The translations under genes were made by a program, and so were the position numbers. A DNA stretch of 64,000 nucleotides. It comes from Sycobia sp. Sy_11 (taxonomy: Eukaryota > Arthropoda > Insecta > Hymenoptera > Epichrysomallidae). Shown here one piece after another: positions 12,031 through 23,883 of the stretch (position 1 is its first letter; each line of letters opens with the position of its first letter). The stretch covers positions 4,414,001 to 4,478,000 of the forward strand of contig JACCIC010000003.1 of assembly GCA_018907035.1 (NCBI GenBank). Reading direction: 5' to 3'. The notes beneath the pieces were generated by a model, which was given only the letters and a program-made list of their open reading frames with translations, was not told the origin of the DNA and made no database searches.

Positions 12031-12600
12031 ACGCTATGAAATGTATTTTAAGGGTAATTTTCGTTTTCATCCAAGACATGCTCGTGCAAATTAGTATCTT
12101 TTATCAAGAAATTAAATAATATATGATTCGTAGTTATTTTCCTTCCATTAATGTAATAAAAAAATAATATGAATGTTTTTCTAGAACATTATAATTTACG
12201 CATAATAATTAGATCAAGGGTCAATTATTAACTGTTACAGTAATAGAGATATAAATCACCGATTACTAAGAAACCGATAATTTAGCGAACGAAAACTATA
12301 GATGATATTTTCTGATTAGATTTCCATGATAGACGTATGATTATTTTGACTCTTGTGTGAAAAAACTAATGAAGTTTGTCTTATTAGTCTGTCACATTCT
12401 CTATTATGTATACTTGTATTTTGTACATTATCGATACAAGTAAGAATAAAACATTAATAGAAATGTAAGGATTCTCGTGAATTTTCGTAACGTACTTTCG
12501 TAAAATGTTGTATAGTCAAAGAAATATTCACATTCATAACCTTATTTTCATTGATAATGAAGTTGTTCATTTGAAATAATTATCTTCTCATTATTTTCAG
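12031..12600. other. AT-rich, intron-like DNA
   Basis: AT-rich and ending in a pyrimidine-rich TTATTTTCAG acceptor-like site at 12591-12600. Confidence 0.45.
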
Positions 12601-13432
12601 GATATGGAAACAATTTACTAGAATTTGAAAAACAATTTTAATCTAAATAAAGCACAACATTTACAATTCCAATGTCAAGCCGAAATAGTAATTCAGTCCA
12701 ATGATGAAACCTGGGTTTCAGACCATTTTCCTTTGTTTATAAGAATAAATGTAAAAAATATATTATATTATAAGAGTACATACATGGAATTTTACTATAT
12801 ACAATTTTAAACTATATACAATTTTACCCTTTGATATGTATAACGTGGAATAAAAAATCAATTTTCGCAAATCAAGCAGCTTTTGGTATTTAGGTAGATG
12901 TAAATAAAACGAAAAATTCTAATTATGTCGGACTAGCATGTATATACAAATAATTAAACATCGCTACTGAAAGAAGTCTCGTGAAAACCGTCAGCATATT
13001 AATGCTGAATCTTTGATTATAAATGACGCTCTAGACATCTAGACGCTTTAGGAAGGCCAAAACATAACTTTTATATCATAATTTACACATACATACAGAT
13101 CTTATACTGCTCAATAGTCATACAATTTATACAAAAAGGAATCTTTACTTGACCAGCATCAGAAAGTTAGTTTTACATCTTATGAAAATATCAGACAAAA
13201 ATACAACGTTTATAGAGGTCCGAAAAGAGGTTGATTCACTTTCGAAAGAATCTACTAAATTGACACCAAGTAATTCCTTCAAGTTACCATATATGGATTA
13301 CCAGGAATATTTTAAAATTAAATATGTGGTAAATCGAAGAAAAACTAACGTAGATTCGGGTAAAGAAATCTGTTTTGGATTATAATGAATAATAAATCCT
13401 CGTTCCGAAATTTAAAATGAAATATAAAATTT
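12601..13432 (+). other. unclassified exon-like block
   Basis: Starts after a good acceptor (AG at 12599-12600) and ends at a GTGAGT donor-like site at 13433. The sequence is less repetitive than its surroundings. No single frame is open across it, so if it is an exon it is largely untranslated, or it may be a decayed element. Confidence 0.2.
13182..13385 (+). CDS. small hypothetical ORF (67 aa)
   Basis: ATG-started frame with balanced composition, ending ...GKEICFGL before TAA. It is basic, has no membrane segment or signal peptide, and is not made of microsatellite. The length is within chance expectation and I do not recognise it. It could be a remnant of a transposon or gene. Confidence 0.12.
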   Translation: MKISDKNTTFIEVRKEVDSLSKESTKLTPSNSFKLPYMDYQEYFKIKYVVNRRKTNVDSGKEICFGL

Positions 13433-14053
13433 GTGAGTATAGTTAATCCATGTATGTAGATCCGGGTGTGCCAAATTATCATCATCATTAGTAGATACAG
13501 GCTACGTAGATAATTACAGTTGTATATGCGATTATGAAATGGACGATTTAAATCATCGTTATGTGATATACACAAATTAAATAGGAATATTCTCATTGAA
13601 GAATTAAAGGAATGCTCTGTATTCGATATTAAAATTCACCTATACATACCTATAAATGTATTAGCGGTATGTACCTCTTTTTTGACAATTGTAAGTTAAA
13701 CGTATAATAGATAAATGTCCATGAATATATATTCCTAATATGACTCACACATTATGTAAATTCGAATATTGCTGTATCTTTACTTATTTCAATTATGTAA
13801 ATTCCATTACCTGGATTAGCCTCATAACAAATAAAAATAAATCACCGTTAACGTTACATCTATGAAGAAGAAGCTGAAATTTGAGCACAATCACGCAAAT
13901 GCATACAAATTCTTTATTTAAACGAGATTAAAACATATAAAGAATCTAGCTTATGTTCACAAATTACAATGTCGAAATATATATCATTCGATAAAGAAGT
14001 CTGTAATACTAATTTTTTTTAATAATATCGAGCACCGGAACGAAGATACTTAC
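13433..14053. other. AT-rich non-coding DNA
   Basis: No gene supported. The right end holds a minus-strand GTAAGT donor (complement of 14048-14053). Confidence 0.45.
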
Positions 14054-14276
14054 CAACCCAATCAACATACGACAACCTCCGATCGCGAATAAACCGCTAC
14101 TTTTCCACGAACTCAATTCCCCCCAACTAAGAATCCCGGCGACACGTGTAACACCCCTCTCCCCCGAGAGGAGCCGATTTTACGCTTGGCTCGGGCTCGC
14201 TCGAACGGAATCGAACTCCAGCAGAGTCGCGACGTCACTGCACGAGGGAACGAGAGAGAAAGAGAGAAAGGGGGAT

Positions 14277-14282
<6 letters not shown>

Positions 14283-14312
<30 letters not shown>
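14283..14312. repeat. (AG)15 microsatellite
   Basis: Perfect 30-base AG tract within the CpG-rich island. Confidence 0.98.
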
Positions 14313-14315
<3 letters not shown>

Positions 14316-14420
14316 GCACACAGTCTGTGCCCCCCTCCCCCTCGCATTGGGCCGCCTACGCAAATCGCGCGCGCGCAGTCAGTCACGCCGTACCCGCGCG
14401 AGCCTCCCGGGGGAAGAGAT

Positions 14421-14456
14421 CGCGCGCGCGCGCACGCACGCACGCACGCACACACC
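14421..14456. repeat. alternating CG/CA tract (Z-DNA-prone)
   Basis: 36 bases of strict purine-pyrimidine alternation passing from CG to CACG to CA repeats. This type is known to favour left-handed DNA under supercoiling. Confidence 0.9.
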
Positions 14457-14960
14457 CGAACACATGCGACAGCACTCCGCGACTTCTCCGCTCCTTCGCG
14501 CGATGTGTGAGGGTACGTGGGGGACGCGGGCGTGCCGCTTAATCGCCTCAAAGTCTGAATATCAGGCGGAGCCAGCGACGCGAATTCGCGCCCGCTCACG
14601 AGTCCGCCGAGTCGAGCTGCTTTGGCCCGACTTCGCGGGATAGTGGCGGTGGTGGTGGCGGCGGCGGGTGGTCGCGTGCGCGCGCTCGATTCCGCGAGAG
14701 ACACAGGGCGGGACAGGCTGGCGTGATTATTCCTTCTTCTTTTATTCTGCCCCCTCACCGAACCCCCTGGGATCGTGGGATTCTCGGGAAGGGCAGTGTC
14801 GAGCGCGCAGGAGAATGTTTGTTTAGCACTGCTTCGAATTACTAGGGGGGGGGGGGTAGGGAAATCGACCGGTGTTGATTGGATTGCGCGCCGCTATTTA
14901 TCTGCGGTAGGGCGTACAGGTTGGGAGGGGGGACGAAGCTGTAATACCCGCTGACGATTT

Positions 14961-15168
14961 AATTTATGGTGATGCACCAGTGAATAAAGCACGAGTCGAA
15001 TAACTGCTCGGCTATAATTGTTGATCCGGCGTTCGTGGAACAATTAATTAAGAGGGATGTACAATTTTATTGTAATACGACGTAGCCTAGATGAAGACAT
15101 GAATAAATATGCTTATCGATTACTATAATTGTAACAAAATATTATAATATTCAAATATTCAAAAACAT
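14961..15168. other. AT-rich non-coding DNA
   Basis: Falls off from the island into AT-rich sequence. No gene. Confidence 0.5.
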
Positions 15169-15206
15169 TTTAAAACATTTATATATGTATATATAAATGT
15201 TTTAAA
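15169..15206. repeat. perfect inverted repeat, 18-nt arms
   Basis: TTTAAAACATTTATATAT pairs exactly with its reverse complement after a 2-nt GT spacer. A second smaller hairpin (AAATGTT / AACATTT) overlaps the right arm at about 15204-15219. Confidence 0.95.
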
Positions 15207-15273
15207 TGTTTTAACATTTATACTAATAAGTAAAAATAAATACTAATTATGCTTTTTGTATTGTATTTTACAG
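15207..15273. other. AT-rich, intron-end-like DNA
   Basis: Ends in a T-rich tract and TTTTACAG, a good acceptor. Confidence 0.4.
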
Positions 15274-15327
15274 GTGAGCTGATTAGTTTGGTTTATAAAT
15301 TACCCAAGAAATATGTTCCCACCATTC
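15274..15327 (+). CDS. candidate 54-nt coding exon
   Basis: Bounded by ATTTTACAG on the left and GTAAGT on the right. In phase 1 it is fully open and reads ELISLVYKLPKKYVPTI; in phase 0 it hits TGA at once. Length is a multiple of three. It is phase-compatible with the start exon candidate at 2709-2721 (12.5-kb intron). The family is not recognised and chance remains possible. Confidence 0.25.
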
Positions 15328-16259
15328 GTAAGTAATATTGTAGCTTATGCAACTATAGCTATAGATCTTACAAATATTGAGCGAATGAAACTACGAAGCG
15401 AACATAAAATCTTAATCCCAATATATATATATATCTGACCAATCACTGTTAGTCTTCATAATTGATGTAAAAACGATGATACGTACAATTTTAATTTTAA
15501 TTAATTTTATTAAGAGACTACGACCCCGGTAATGCATATTTTAATATATTCAATTTAAAAGTATTTAAAAGCCGGTCTACATATTTAATGTAATATTCCA
15601 AATTCCCGTGTTAAAATTTGAATAATTCATGAGATATTCTGTTATCAAACTGTATCTACTGGACGATCGCGGTAAAGTTTGATATTCAAGAAATTTCGAT
15701 GGACTAAAACTTTTATATAAAACATTCTAAAGTTGGTTGGAAGATTTTTACATATTGACATTTTTTATTTTAAGTTGTCTAGTAATGATAATTCAAAATG
15801 CTTTTTCTGATTATTATTAAGACATCGATCATAAGTCAATTAGCAATGTGTCCAATGCTGGTTGACTTGTACCGCTGAACGAAGATCGACATTTACGAAA
15901 ATCCGTAGATAACTGAATTTTAAATTCTTGGTAGACATTTTATATTCACATTTTATCCGTAAAATTATGTGGAAAATCGAATAAAAGTTTTTAATGCTAT
16001 TAATTATGCCGTACAAATAATTATCGAACATTTTTTCCCCAAAAACAGACCGTCAAGATTTTGAATTTGAAGCGTGCGGATAACAGCGGATCGAGTCGCC
16101 CTCGGTTTCTATAATGCACGGATTGCAAACCCAATCCATATATATATATTCGATGAAGTTATTCCCATATAAGCGAGCTTGAGCGCCATTTCGCGGCCAT
16201 GATTTTCCACGAGTTTCGTCAAGTTTATTAATATATCAATCTTTTCTCTCCCTCTCTCT

Positions 16260-16263
<4 letters not shown>
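15328..16263. other. AT-rich, intron-like DNA
   Basis: Starts with GTAAGT. AT-rich with a short TA run near 15423. No ORF of note. Confidence 0.5.

Positions 16264-16309
<46 letters not shown>
16264..16309. repeat. (CT)23 microsatellite
   Basis: 46-base CT tract, preceded by interrupted CTCTCC from about 16246. Confidence 0.98.
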
Positions 16310-16316
<7 letters not shown>

Positions 16317-17643
16317 TCAAAACTATATTGTACATTGTATTAATATGCTTATTATAAAGGGAACTAAATTACCGAAGTTTAATAGGCGTGTCCTGTGATT
16401 TTAATGGTTCGCGTAAAGGGTATACCTTATCCCTGTAATATACTCACACGGCTGACGCGAAACATAATTAACTCGTGAGAACTTTAACTAGCGCCATAAC
16501 CGCCCATAAACTTTTAGTTTACAGACAACGTCTGCTTTTCAATCTCGATTTCTTTTCCCCAAAGCCAATTATTAAACAGTCGATTAATTCAACGTATAAA
16601 ATTAATATTCGCGATCTCTACGCTGAACATCGGTTTTGTTTTGGAATCTCTTATTTCATTGGATTATACTAGAAAAGTTATTATGTTCAGAAATTTATGA
16701 AATTGATTAAACATGACTTTTAATATTAATATTTAAAAATGCTTTAAAATAATTGATTGTATAAACACGTATTACTTTTTTAAAGTTTTACTTGCATAAG
16801 GATCTTCGCTGCAGAAGATATTTTTCTTTTTCTTGAAAAAAATATTATTAAAAAAGTAACGATTTTTGTAACTCCTGAAAGTTTCTTTATGAAGCCGTCA
16901 ATTCTTTTAAAAATCTAAGTTACTTGTTCAATATTTTTCAATATATAAAATTTATCTTCTAATTATATATGAAAAAAAATTCTAGATTAATCTACAAAAG
17001 GGGATATTGAATTTTATTTTATTTTATAAAAAAATTTTTGTTCACTAACTAAATAGAACCAAAAAAAAAATTCTACTACCACAAATTCAATATCTAGAAA
17101 AATATCAAATTTGTAATCATATATTAAATTCCGCATATAGAACTTACGAATAAATTTCTCTGATTTTACTTCTGTCAATATAGATTACATTTTGCCCTAC
17201 ACTAACTTCGAATACTCGTAGTGTACAAGAATCAATACAACTTTGGTTTACAACGGATAATAGCTCACCCGAAAAGACCAGTTGTCAGGCTCGCACGTCG
17301 GAGTAAAAGGGGAAGGAAGAGCGAAGTGCAAATGCTGCTTGGGTACAGTGTCCATTGTAGAATCGTCCATTCTCGGAATTCCCTGAAAATCAATGCCAAA
17401 TTAGCCCATTTTGCTTTTTGCCAAAGTCGGCGTCGTGCTCGGGCAATACAATATCCTGATGCTCTTTCTTTACTCAGCTGAATTATGAGCATTGTATATT
17501 CAATGTATTTTCTTGAATTCGTAATTTCATGGTTTGCTGAGCATAAGATCAAAAATATTAAGTGGTGTTCGGCACTCGTTCTAATAACGAAATGGCACAG
17601 TAAACCTTAATTGTACATAAAAATAAAGCTCTATGTTATGCTT
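16310..17643. other. AT-rich non-coding DNA
   Basis: AT-rich apart from a slightly GC-richer patch at 17260-17480 that is open on both strands. No gene supported. Confidence 0.5.
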
Positions 17644-17668
17644 TATATATATATATATATATTTTTTT

Positions 17669-17712
<44 letters not shown>
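17644..17712. repeat. two (TA)n tracts
   Basis: TA tracts at 17644-17662 and 17676-17712 separated by a T-rich spacer. Confidence 0.96.
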
Positions 17713-17715
<3 letters not shown>

Positions 17716-18500
17716 TCTTATTTTTATATTTTTTTTTAATTTTATATTAAGTTCGAATAATTAATGTGAATTCTTAATTGTCACTTATTGCAGATTGTTA
17801 ATCTTTAAAACTGCTTTACATACATTAAAAATATATTTTTCTTATTCAATATGTAACAAAAATTGTTTAATAAAAGTTTATTACCAAAAATTGTTGAAAT
17901 TTCGTTTATTCTAAAAATTCGTTATTATATATTAAACATTGTGATAAAAATTCTCGTAATTTATCGAGAACAAATTCAATGAATTTAAAGCCATCTACTT
18001 ACATACTAATTGTATAATTCTTTTTTCGATATTTAAAGTTTTATAATGAAAATTCCTGAGGTTTAATTTGTTAAAATAAAAAATAAAAAGATATCAGTGA
18101 AAAAAAATTAATAATGTATAAAAGAATGGTTCGGCTTAGACACCTATAATGAATTGCATCTGTGCTAGAATATAAATAAACTTCTATTGAAAGAAGTTTG
18201 AAGATTGAAAGTAAGATATTTGTTTTTTTAAGGAAACAAGTTTATAGGAGAAATTTCAATATAGAAGAAGCAAGTTTAGAGAATAAAAATGTTGAACGAG
18301 AAACTTTTGTGAGGAAATTAAGCATTAAAATTAATCAACACATCTTAGTATAAAATCAAACGTAGTAGTTATCCGTCAATATAGTCAGCCACCCAAATTT
18401 TCTCATCCTTATGCTCATGAGGATGAATTTTAAAAACTGAAACAAGAAAACAATTACTATTCGAAGACTTTTCTTATACTGAACCTCGCAATCGTTTATA
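17713..18500. other. AT-rich non-coding DNA
   Basis: Long AT-rich stretch; an acceptor-like TTATTGCAG at 17785-17793 has no open frame behind it. Confidence 0.5.
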
Positions 18501-18787
18501 AGTGGCAGCCTGAAGCAGTTAGTTTATAAGAACGGTGGTGACCTCCGCTTATACAGCGCAGCTGCGCCGGCGAGAGAGACAGAGCCAGCTGCTCTATCGC
18601 ATCTTCATTTTCAATTAATTCCTCCTAACCCACCTCATTAAATTCTCAGCTCCCTCCTCTCGTGCCTGTCCCTGCGCAATTCCTCTACTCCATGGTTATT
18701 GTCCTTTGTCGTTCGGTATGGATATCGCCCGCGTGGGCGACCTTCCTCTCCCTCCTCTACTCTAACCTCGTTCGACGACAAAAGCCC

Positions 18788-18864
<77 letters not shown>

Positions 18865-19020
18865 TATACGTGTCTGTAACCGTCGGCAACGATCCGAGAG
18901 GTATAATTTCCCGCCCACCACCCGCGCGCGCGCTTACAAGGATCGGCCGAGGAAGGGTAGCGAAATGCTTCCCTGCTTTGTGCCTCGGCCGTAACCGCGA
19001 AACTCCCTAGCTGAGAAAAT
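18501..19020. promoter_or_regulatory. GC-rich island interrupted by TA/GATA repeats
   Basis: Moderately GC-rich block split by the compound repeat at 18791-18864. A CGCGCGCG stretch lies near 18930. No coding sequence recognised. Confidence 0.3.
18791..18864. repeat. compound (TA)n(GATA)10 repeat
   Basis: TA tract 18791-18824 passes directly into ten GATA units (18825-18864). Confidence 0.98.
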
Positions 19021-20500
19021 CCGATTGGTCCGAGAGTATATTAAGAATGGAGTAGGGCGAGAGGCTTTCTCCTCGCCCGAGATAAGTAATTCCGAGATAA
19101 GTAATTTTTTTTAAGGCAGAGCTAATCTGGCCGCAGTGGTATTTAAAAAGAGGGACGACATTGTCGAGCGGGTAGTTGGTGACTAGTGTCATATATCAGT
19201 ATTGGAAAAACTGTGTCCAAAATCCTTTACTTGATTCTTTGAAAAAGAAATGTATGTATGTATAATATTTCTAGTCAGCCATTATTGATAGATTTTAACG
19301 CGGACTTTTTATTGTTTATTGAGATTCCGTAAAAGTTATTTACCTTTAGTTTTAATAAAGTAATTTAGAATTTTAGTAAACTATTTTATTAGACTTTCAG
19401 AAAAAAATGATGTTTTAATTACAGGTACTCTATATGTATTTAAAATTGTATATCGTTGCAACTGCGTTTTTTACTTGAGCATTAATCTATAAATGAAATG
19501 CAAAGGTTCTGGAGAAAGATATCGATGATTTATAAGCTATGTTATCAAGATACATTAATACTTTTGAATCCAAATAATTTGTCGTTTTTAAATAAACAGG
19601 TTCAGATACATCAATTTTCAAAAGACTTTTAATGTTTACACGTTAGTTAGTATTATACTTTTAATGTTTTTGAATATATTTTAGTTGCAGGCTTTTATGT
19701 AACATTCAATTCATTTATTTGACAGACATATTGAAAGCAGTCCGTGAAAAAATCATTATAAAATATTTATCGTGGAATCCGGCTTTAGCAAGGTTTTCAA
19801 ACAATAAACTTCCTCCACCATAATAATAATTGGCCTTTATTAAGATTGTATTATAAAACAGGAAACTACCAATGAATCAATGAAGAAGTAAGAATTCGAG
19901 CAAATTAATACGTATACATTTCACTTAATTAGCAGAATATTTCCTGTCTAGTATGTAAAGTGATAATTTTCATTATTTCGCCGTCGATGAGGTTAGCTAA
20001 TCCAATAACGGATAACGTAAATCTATTGCATTTTTCAACGTAGTAAATAATTAAAAGCAATTTTGCATGTTGTAACTTCTTAAACTCGATTACATCGATT
20101 ACAAAACTTTCGAAGATGATGAAGGACCAATACTAATTATTTCCATAAATTAAATAACCTAAATTGAAATTAAAAGACAGTATGCATTCTAAAAGTTTGA
20201 AATGAAAATTGCATCGTTTATTTATTAAATAATTTTAGTAAAATATTATATTTAATTAAATCTTTTTTAATTAAATACTATGTAATGTATAACATAATTG
20301 GCATCTCTCGGTTTAAAAAATAATTTACCATCGAAACTCTCCTTCCACACTCTCGATTTAAAACATTGCTTCAAATAAAAACGGTCTTTGGAGCTCCAGT
20401 TCTTGGGTAAAAAATATCTCGCCATATCCTATTTTCTTTCTTTTTTTTTTAATACCATCCGAGCTTCTTATGAAATTTAATAAAGTCGCCAAAGCCAGAG
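19021..20500. other. AT-rich non-coding DNA
   Basis: AT-rich. A short direct repeat of GAGATAAGTAATT is visible at 19079-19106. No gene. Confidence 0.5.
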
Positions 20501-20728
20501 GAAAAAAGAACCTAATCCGCGCAACAGCACTTTAATCTTGCGCGACGGTTCGCGACTTTAACGAAGCGCCAAAGCCGGGGGTATCGAAGACACAAGTGCG
20601 TATACTACGTCTCCGGCCTCCCGCACGAAATAAAGCACTGTGCGTAACACTCACGTGCCCGTTTGTGTCATATATCTGCTTATGTGGAAAAATTTCCTAC
20701 CAGAGATCTATGCGGCAGTACAGTGCAA
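20501..20728. other. short GC-richer segment
   Basis: About 160 bases of CpG-richer sequence with a minus-strand GTGAGT donor-like site (complement of 20649-20654). No supported exon. Confidence 0.35.
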
Positions 20729-20770
20729 ATATATATAAATAAATAAATAAATAAATATATATATATATAC

Positions 20771-20820
<50 letters not shown>
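20729..20820. repeat. compound (AAAT)n(TA)n repeat
   Basis: AAAT units, about 20737-20756, then TA with CATA interruptions to 20820. Confidence 0.96.
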
Positions 20821-20823
<3 letters not shown>

Positions 20824-21896
20824 CAGTTATTTTTGAGAATAAAATAAAATATGAATCTAGTGTACGGCTCCGAAAATTTTATTCTATATTTCAGCAACTA
20901 TTTGGCGCTATATATCGCTTGATTCTCCTTCTCCCAGTGGACTTCCCTCAAAATAGAAGGAAACTTTCGTCCTATTTGCTTCAATGGTTGCTACTATTAA
21001 CTAGACAGGATTTAGAATGAAATAAAAGATTTCGCTATAAAGTTTTAACGTAAAAAACATAAATATATTTCACGAATAAATGATTTCTTCCTTTTGAATC
21101 AACGCGTCGGTCGGGAAAGTTTTAGATATTTTCTACGGCTTATAGTCGCAAATCGGCTTTCAGTTTCCGATCGGTCCATTCTGCGTGTCAGATTTTTTTT
21201 ACTTTTTAAGGCAGCTTGGGGAATTTTTTTCCCTAAAAATTTAATTCTTTTCAAATTATAGCAGAAATATAACTAATTTATTAGCTTCTGAAATTATTAA
21301 TAATAATGGAAGGAGGTTATCGGCTGTCAAATTTTGGAATTGTCGACGCTCAAAAATGACTTTTTGAAAATTGAAGAATTTCTAGAATTTCATATGCGTA
21401 ATAATGTGAAATTAATGAAATTCTAGATTAGCGTTATAAATTTCAAGGTTATTTGATATAGTAACTGTGAAATCAAATATATAATTTTCTTTTTTTGTTA
21501 ATTAAGTATGAAACTTTTGGTAATCAATGTTAAAAAGAATGAAGATATAATATTTTTAAGTATATATGTTTTCTTATCAATGGTTATTGTTTGAAAAAAA
21601 ATTCAATAATTATTTCTCATACTTTTGTGTTAAAATTTATTTATAAAATGACCGGAAGAGACCGATAATTAAATATCAGCAATAATATTTGATAACTAAA
21701 AAAAATAAAAATTATTTTGAATGCGCGTAAATGCGACAAGCTGGCCGAATTTTACTTCCAATATAAAGCGTTGGATAAATCATCGCCGGTCATATTCATC
21801 TGTCGGGGAACTCGCTCGCCGAGCTCTATTTCGAGCAGGGGCGTTTAATCATTTGGAAATGTGAATTTCGGTCTAATGACATAATGGCGATAGAGT

Positions 21897-21899
<3 letters not shown>
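20821..21899. other. AT-rich non-coding DNA
   Basis: No gene or repeat family recognised. A short CpG-richer patch lies near 21770-21850. Confidence 0.5.

Positions 21900-21953
<54 letters not shown>
21900..21953. repeat. (TA)27 microsatellite
   Basis: Perfect 54-base TA tract followed by TATG units. Confidence 0.98.
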
Positions 21954-21961
<8 letters not shown>

Positions 21962-22811
21962 ATTCCAACCTAGCCTATTATTTCAGTATATATGAATTCA
22001 AGTGACAATTCGCTTGCGCACGTTTGCAAATCTAGACGTTTTTCGATTAAAATTTATCCTTTATTTTTTACAGAAACTGTATTGTCCTGATATCAGTATA
22101 TATCGCCATACATGTATATGTAATATATAAATTATTGAAACAAAAACATTATTATATGGAAATTGGTCCTGTGGAAAATCACAGTTATAAATTGAAAATC
22201 AAATATAAGAGAGTACATGTTATAATGAAATGCATTTCAAATATTGTAATAATATTCCAGTGATTTATACGAAAAGTTATTACGTTTGCATAATCCAATA
22301 ATATCGACTTTTCTAATATCATTGGATCTATTAGAATTACAAAAATATCATTAAATTATTTTTATTATTTATAACTGAATTCTAATGAATTCAGAATATT
22401 ATCTGACCCATTTCATCTGTTGTTGAAATTCCTGATTCGAAACAAAAAACTCACAAAACAACGTTAGTCGATTTAGTTAATGATTATTTTCAACAAGCGC
22501 AGAAATTTATATAGTTACCTTTTTTTAAACAAATTTAACAGGTATTATAGAGAGTACAGAGAATCGAAAAACTATTATTGGAATGAAAAAAAAAAAATAA
22601 ATAGATCATTAACGGTATGTTCCTAATGGAACAAATAGGACATGGATCCATTTTTAAGTGCTTATCATTGATTCATGTATATTCATTTGCAGCTATTGTT
22701 TCAATTTTGTTTGTAAAGATATCTGCTTCCCCTTAATACACGTTTGAATAGAGAAAATGATCAAATGAAAATTAGACATTTTTCACCTTAAATCCCGTTC
22801 TCGGCACTTAC
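21954..22811. other. AT-rich non-coding DNA
   Basis: AT-rich. A T-rich acceptor-like site (AG about 22072-22073) precedes an open stretch of some 60 codons without an ATG, which I regard as chance. Confidence 0.45.
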
Positions 22812-22998
22812 GATCGCCACCCGCGGACAAACCCAATGCACTATTTAGCTCCACGATCAACTCGCGCGCGCCAACCGAGCTTGCCCACCGCATTTTCTAG
22901 TCCTGAAATGCGATAAGCGGACGAAAGTATACGTGTAAGCCCGAGCCTCCTGTGTCGCGAGCGGTGAGTCAAATTAATCCTGGAATCCCTATCCCCCA

Positions 22999-23034
<36 letters not shown>

Positions 23035-23303
23035 ATCTCGCTCTCTCCCGTTCCTCCCCGACGCCAGGCTCTCCATTTCCCGGAGGAACGGAGACGCGTT
23101 AATACCGGGCGAGTCGCCGGGGTCGCGCGGCATTAGTCGGATGTGTCGGCGCGCGGCTTTATCAGCGTACCGCGCTCGGCGCTCCCCGTGTCTATGTGTG
23201 TACGTTGCGCCGGCGGGTGAGGAGGGACGGGGCGGAGTGAGTGGTCGGACCGGAAGCGCCGCTCGGCAGCCACGAGGACGATATTGGGATGTGACGGAAT
23301 GCT
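22812..23303. promoter_or_regulatory. GC-rich island with outward-facing splice donors
   Basis: CpG-rich block bounded by GTAAGT on both outer edges: on the plus strand CTC|GTAAGT at 23304, and on the minus strand ATC|GTAAGT just left of 22812. This is the layout expected of a bidirectional promoter with a divergent first exon on each side. The 118-codon plus ORF crossing it lacks an ATG start and includes the CT repeat. Confidence 0.35.
23002..23029. repeat. (TC)14 microsatellite
   Basis: 28-base CT tract inside the GC-rich island. Confidence 0.98.
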
Positions 23304-23819
23304 CGTAAGTCGATTAGCGGACCTCGGGGGGGGGGGGGCGTAGATCCTTCCAAATCTCGAAGCCTCCCCGCCCCCTGGGGGGAGACGGAGGGATTACGGA
23401 TAAGTTACGATTCGTTAATGGGAAAACTATAGGGGTCCCGTTGGAGGCTCTCGATAGATCGTGATCGCGCGTTCGCGTCCTGAACGCTGCAAATTTTATA
23501 TACACAGATCCTTCGTATTTCTTGTTTGGTCAATTTTTTTTGGTCAATAATTTGATTCGCTGTATGTATAGTTAATGTGTAGTTAATCTATAGTTACTAA
23601 ACATACGTTTGTATGTACAGTTAATAATTATACATGTATATTTGAAGCATGTAAAGTTTAATACATGGCGACGCTTTCGAAAAAATCAGGCAAATAGCGA
23701 TGTCAGTTAAACAGAAGCAACTGCTGAGTTAAAGTTGTACCGTGCGGTGTACGGATTTCTCAACTCTTTATAAATATAAGCAATATATTATACCATCAGC
23801 AACATGAATAAAAACAAAT

Positions 23820-23820
<1 letters not shown>
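23304..23820. other. island shoulder and AT-rich DNA
   Basis: Holds a G13 run at 23326-23338 and CpG-rich sequence to about 23480, then AT-rich DNA. No gene supported. Confidence 0.45.
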
Positions 23821-23864
<44 letters not shown>

Positions 23865-23883
23865 AATAATAATAATAATAATA
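23821..23883. repeat. compound (CAA)n(AAT)n repeat
   Basis: CAA units 23821-23862 pass into AAT units to 23883. On the minus strand this reads as poly-Val/Ile in one frame, which I do not take as coding. Confidence 0.97.

Larger units (their letters stand above)
14054..14960 (-). promoter_or_regulatory. large CpG-rich island, possible minus-strand first exon
   Basis: About 850 bases of strongly CpG-rich sequence. On the minus strand the block ends in TTG|GTAAGTATC, a strong donor, so it could be a first exon and promoter transcribed leftward. It contains a GA tract, a Z-DNA-type alternating tract and a G12 run at 14845-14856. The 192-codon minus ORF (14180-14758) crosses the GA tract and shows no recognisable domain. 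Confidence 0.3.

Noticed and set aside
22074..22260. About 60 open codons after a T-rich acceptor-like site
   Set aside because: No ATG, no donor consistent with the frame, and AT-driven Ile/Val/Tyr/Lys composition.
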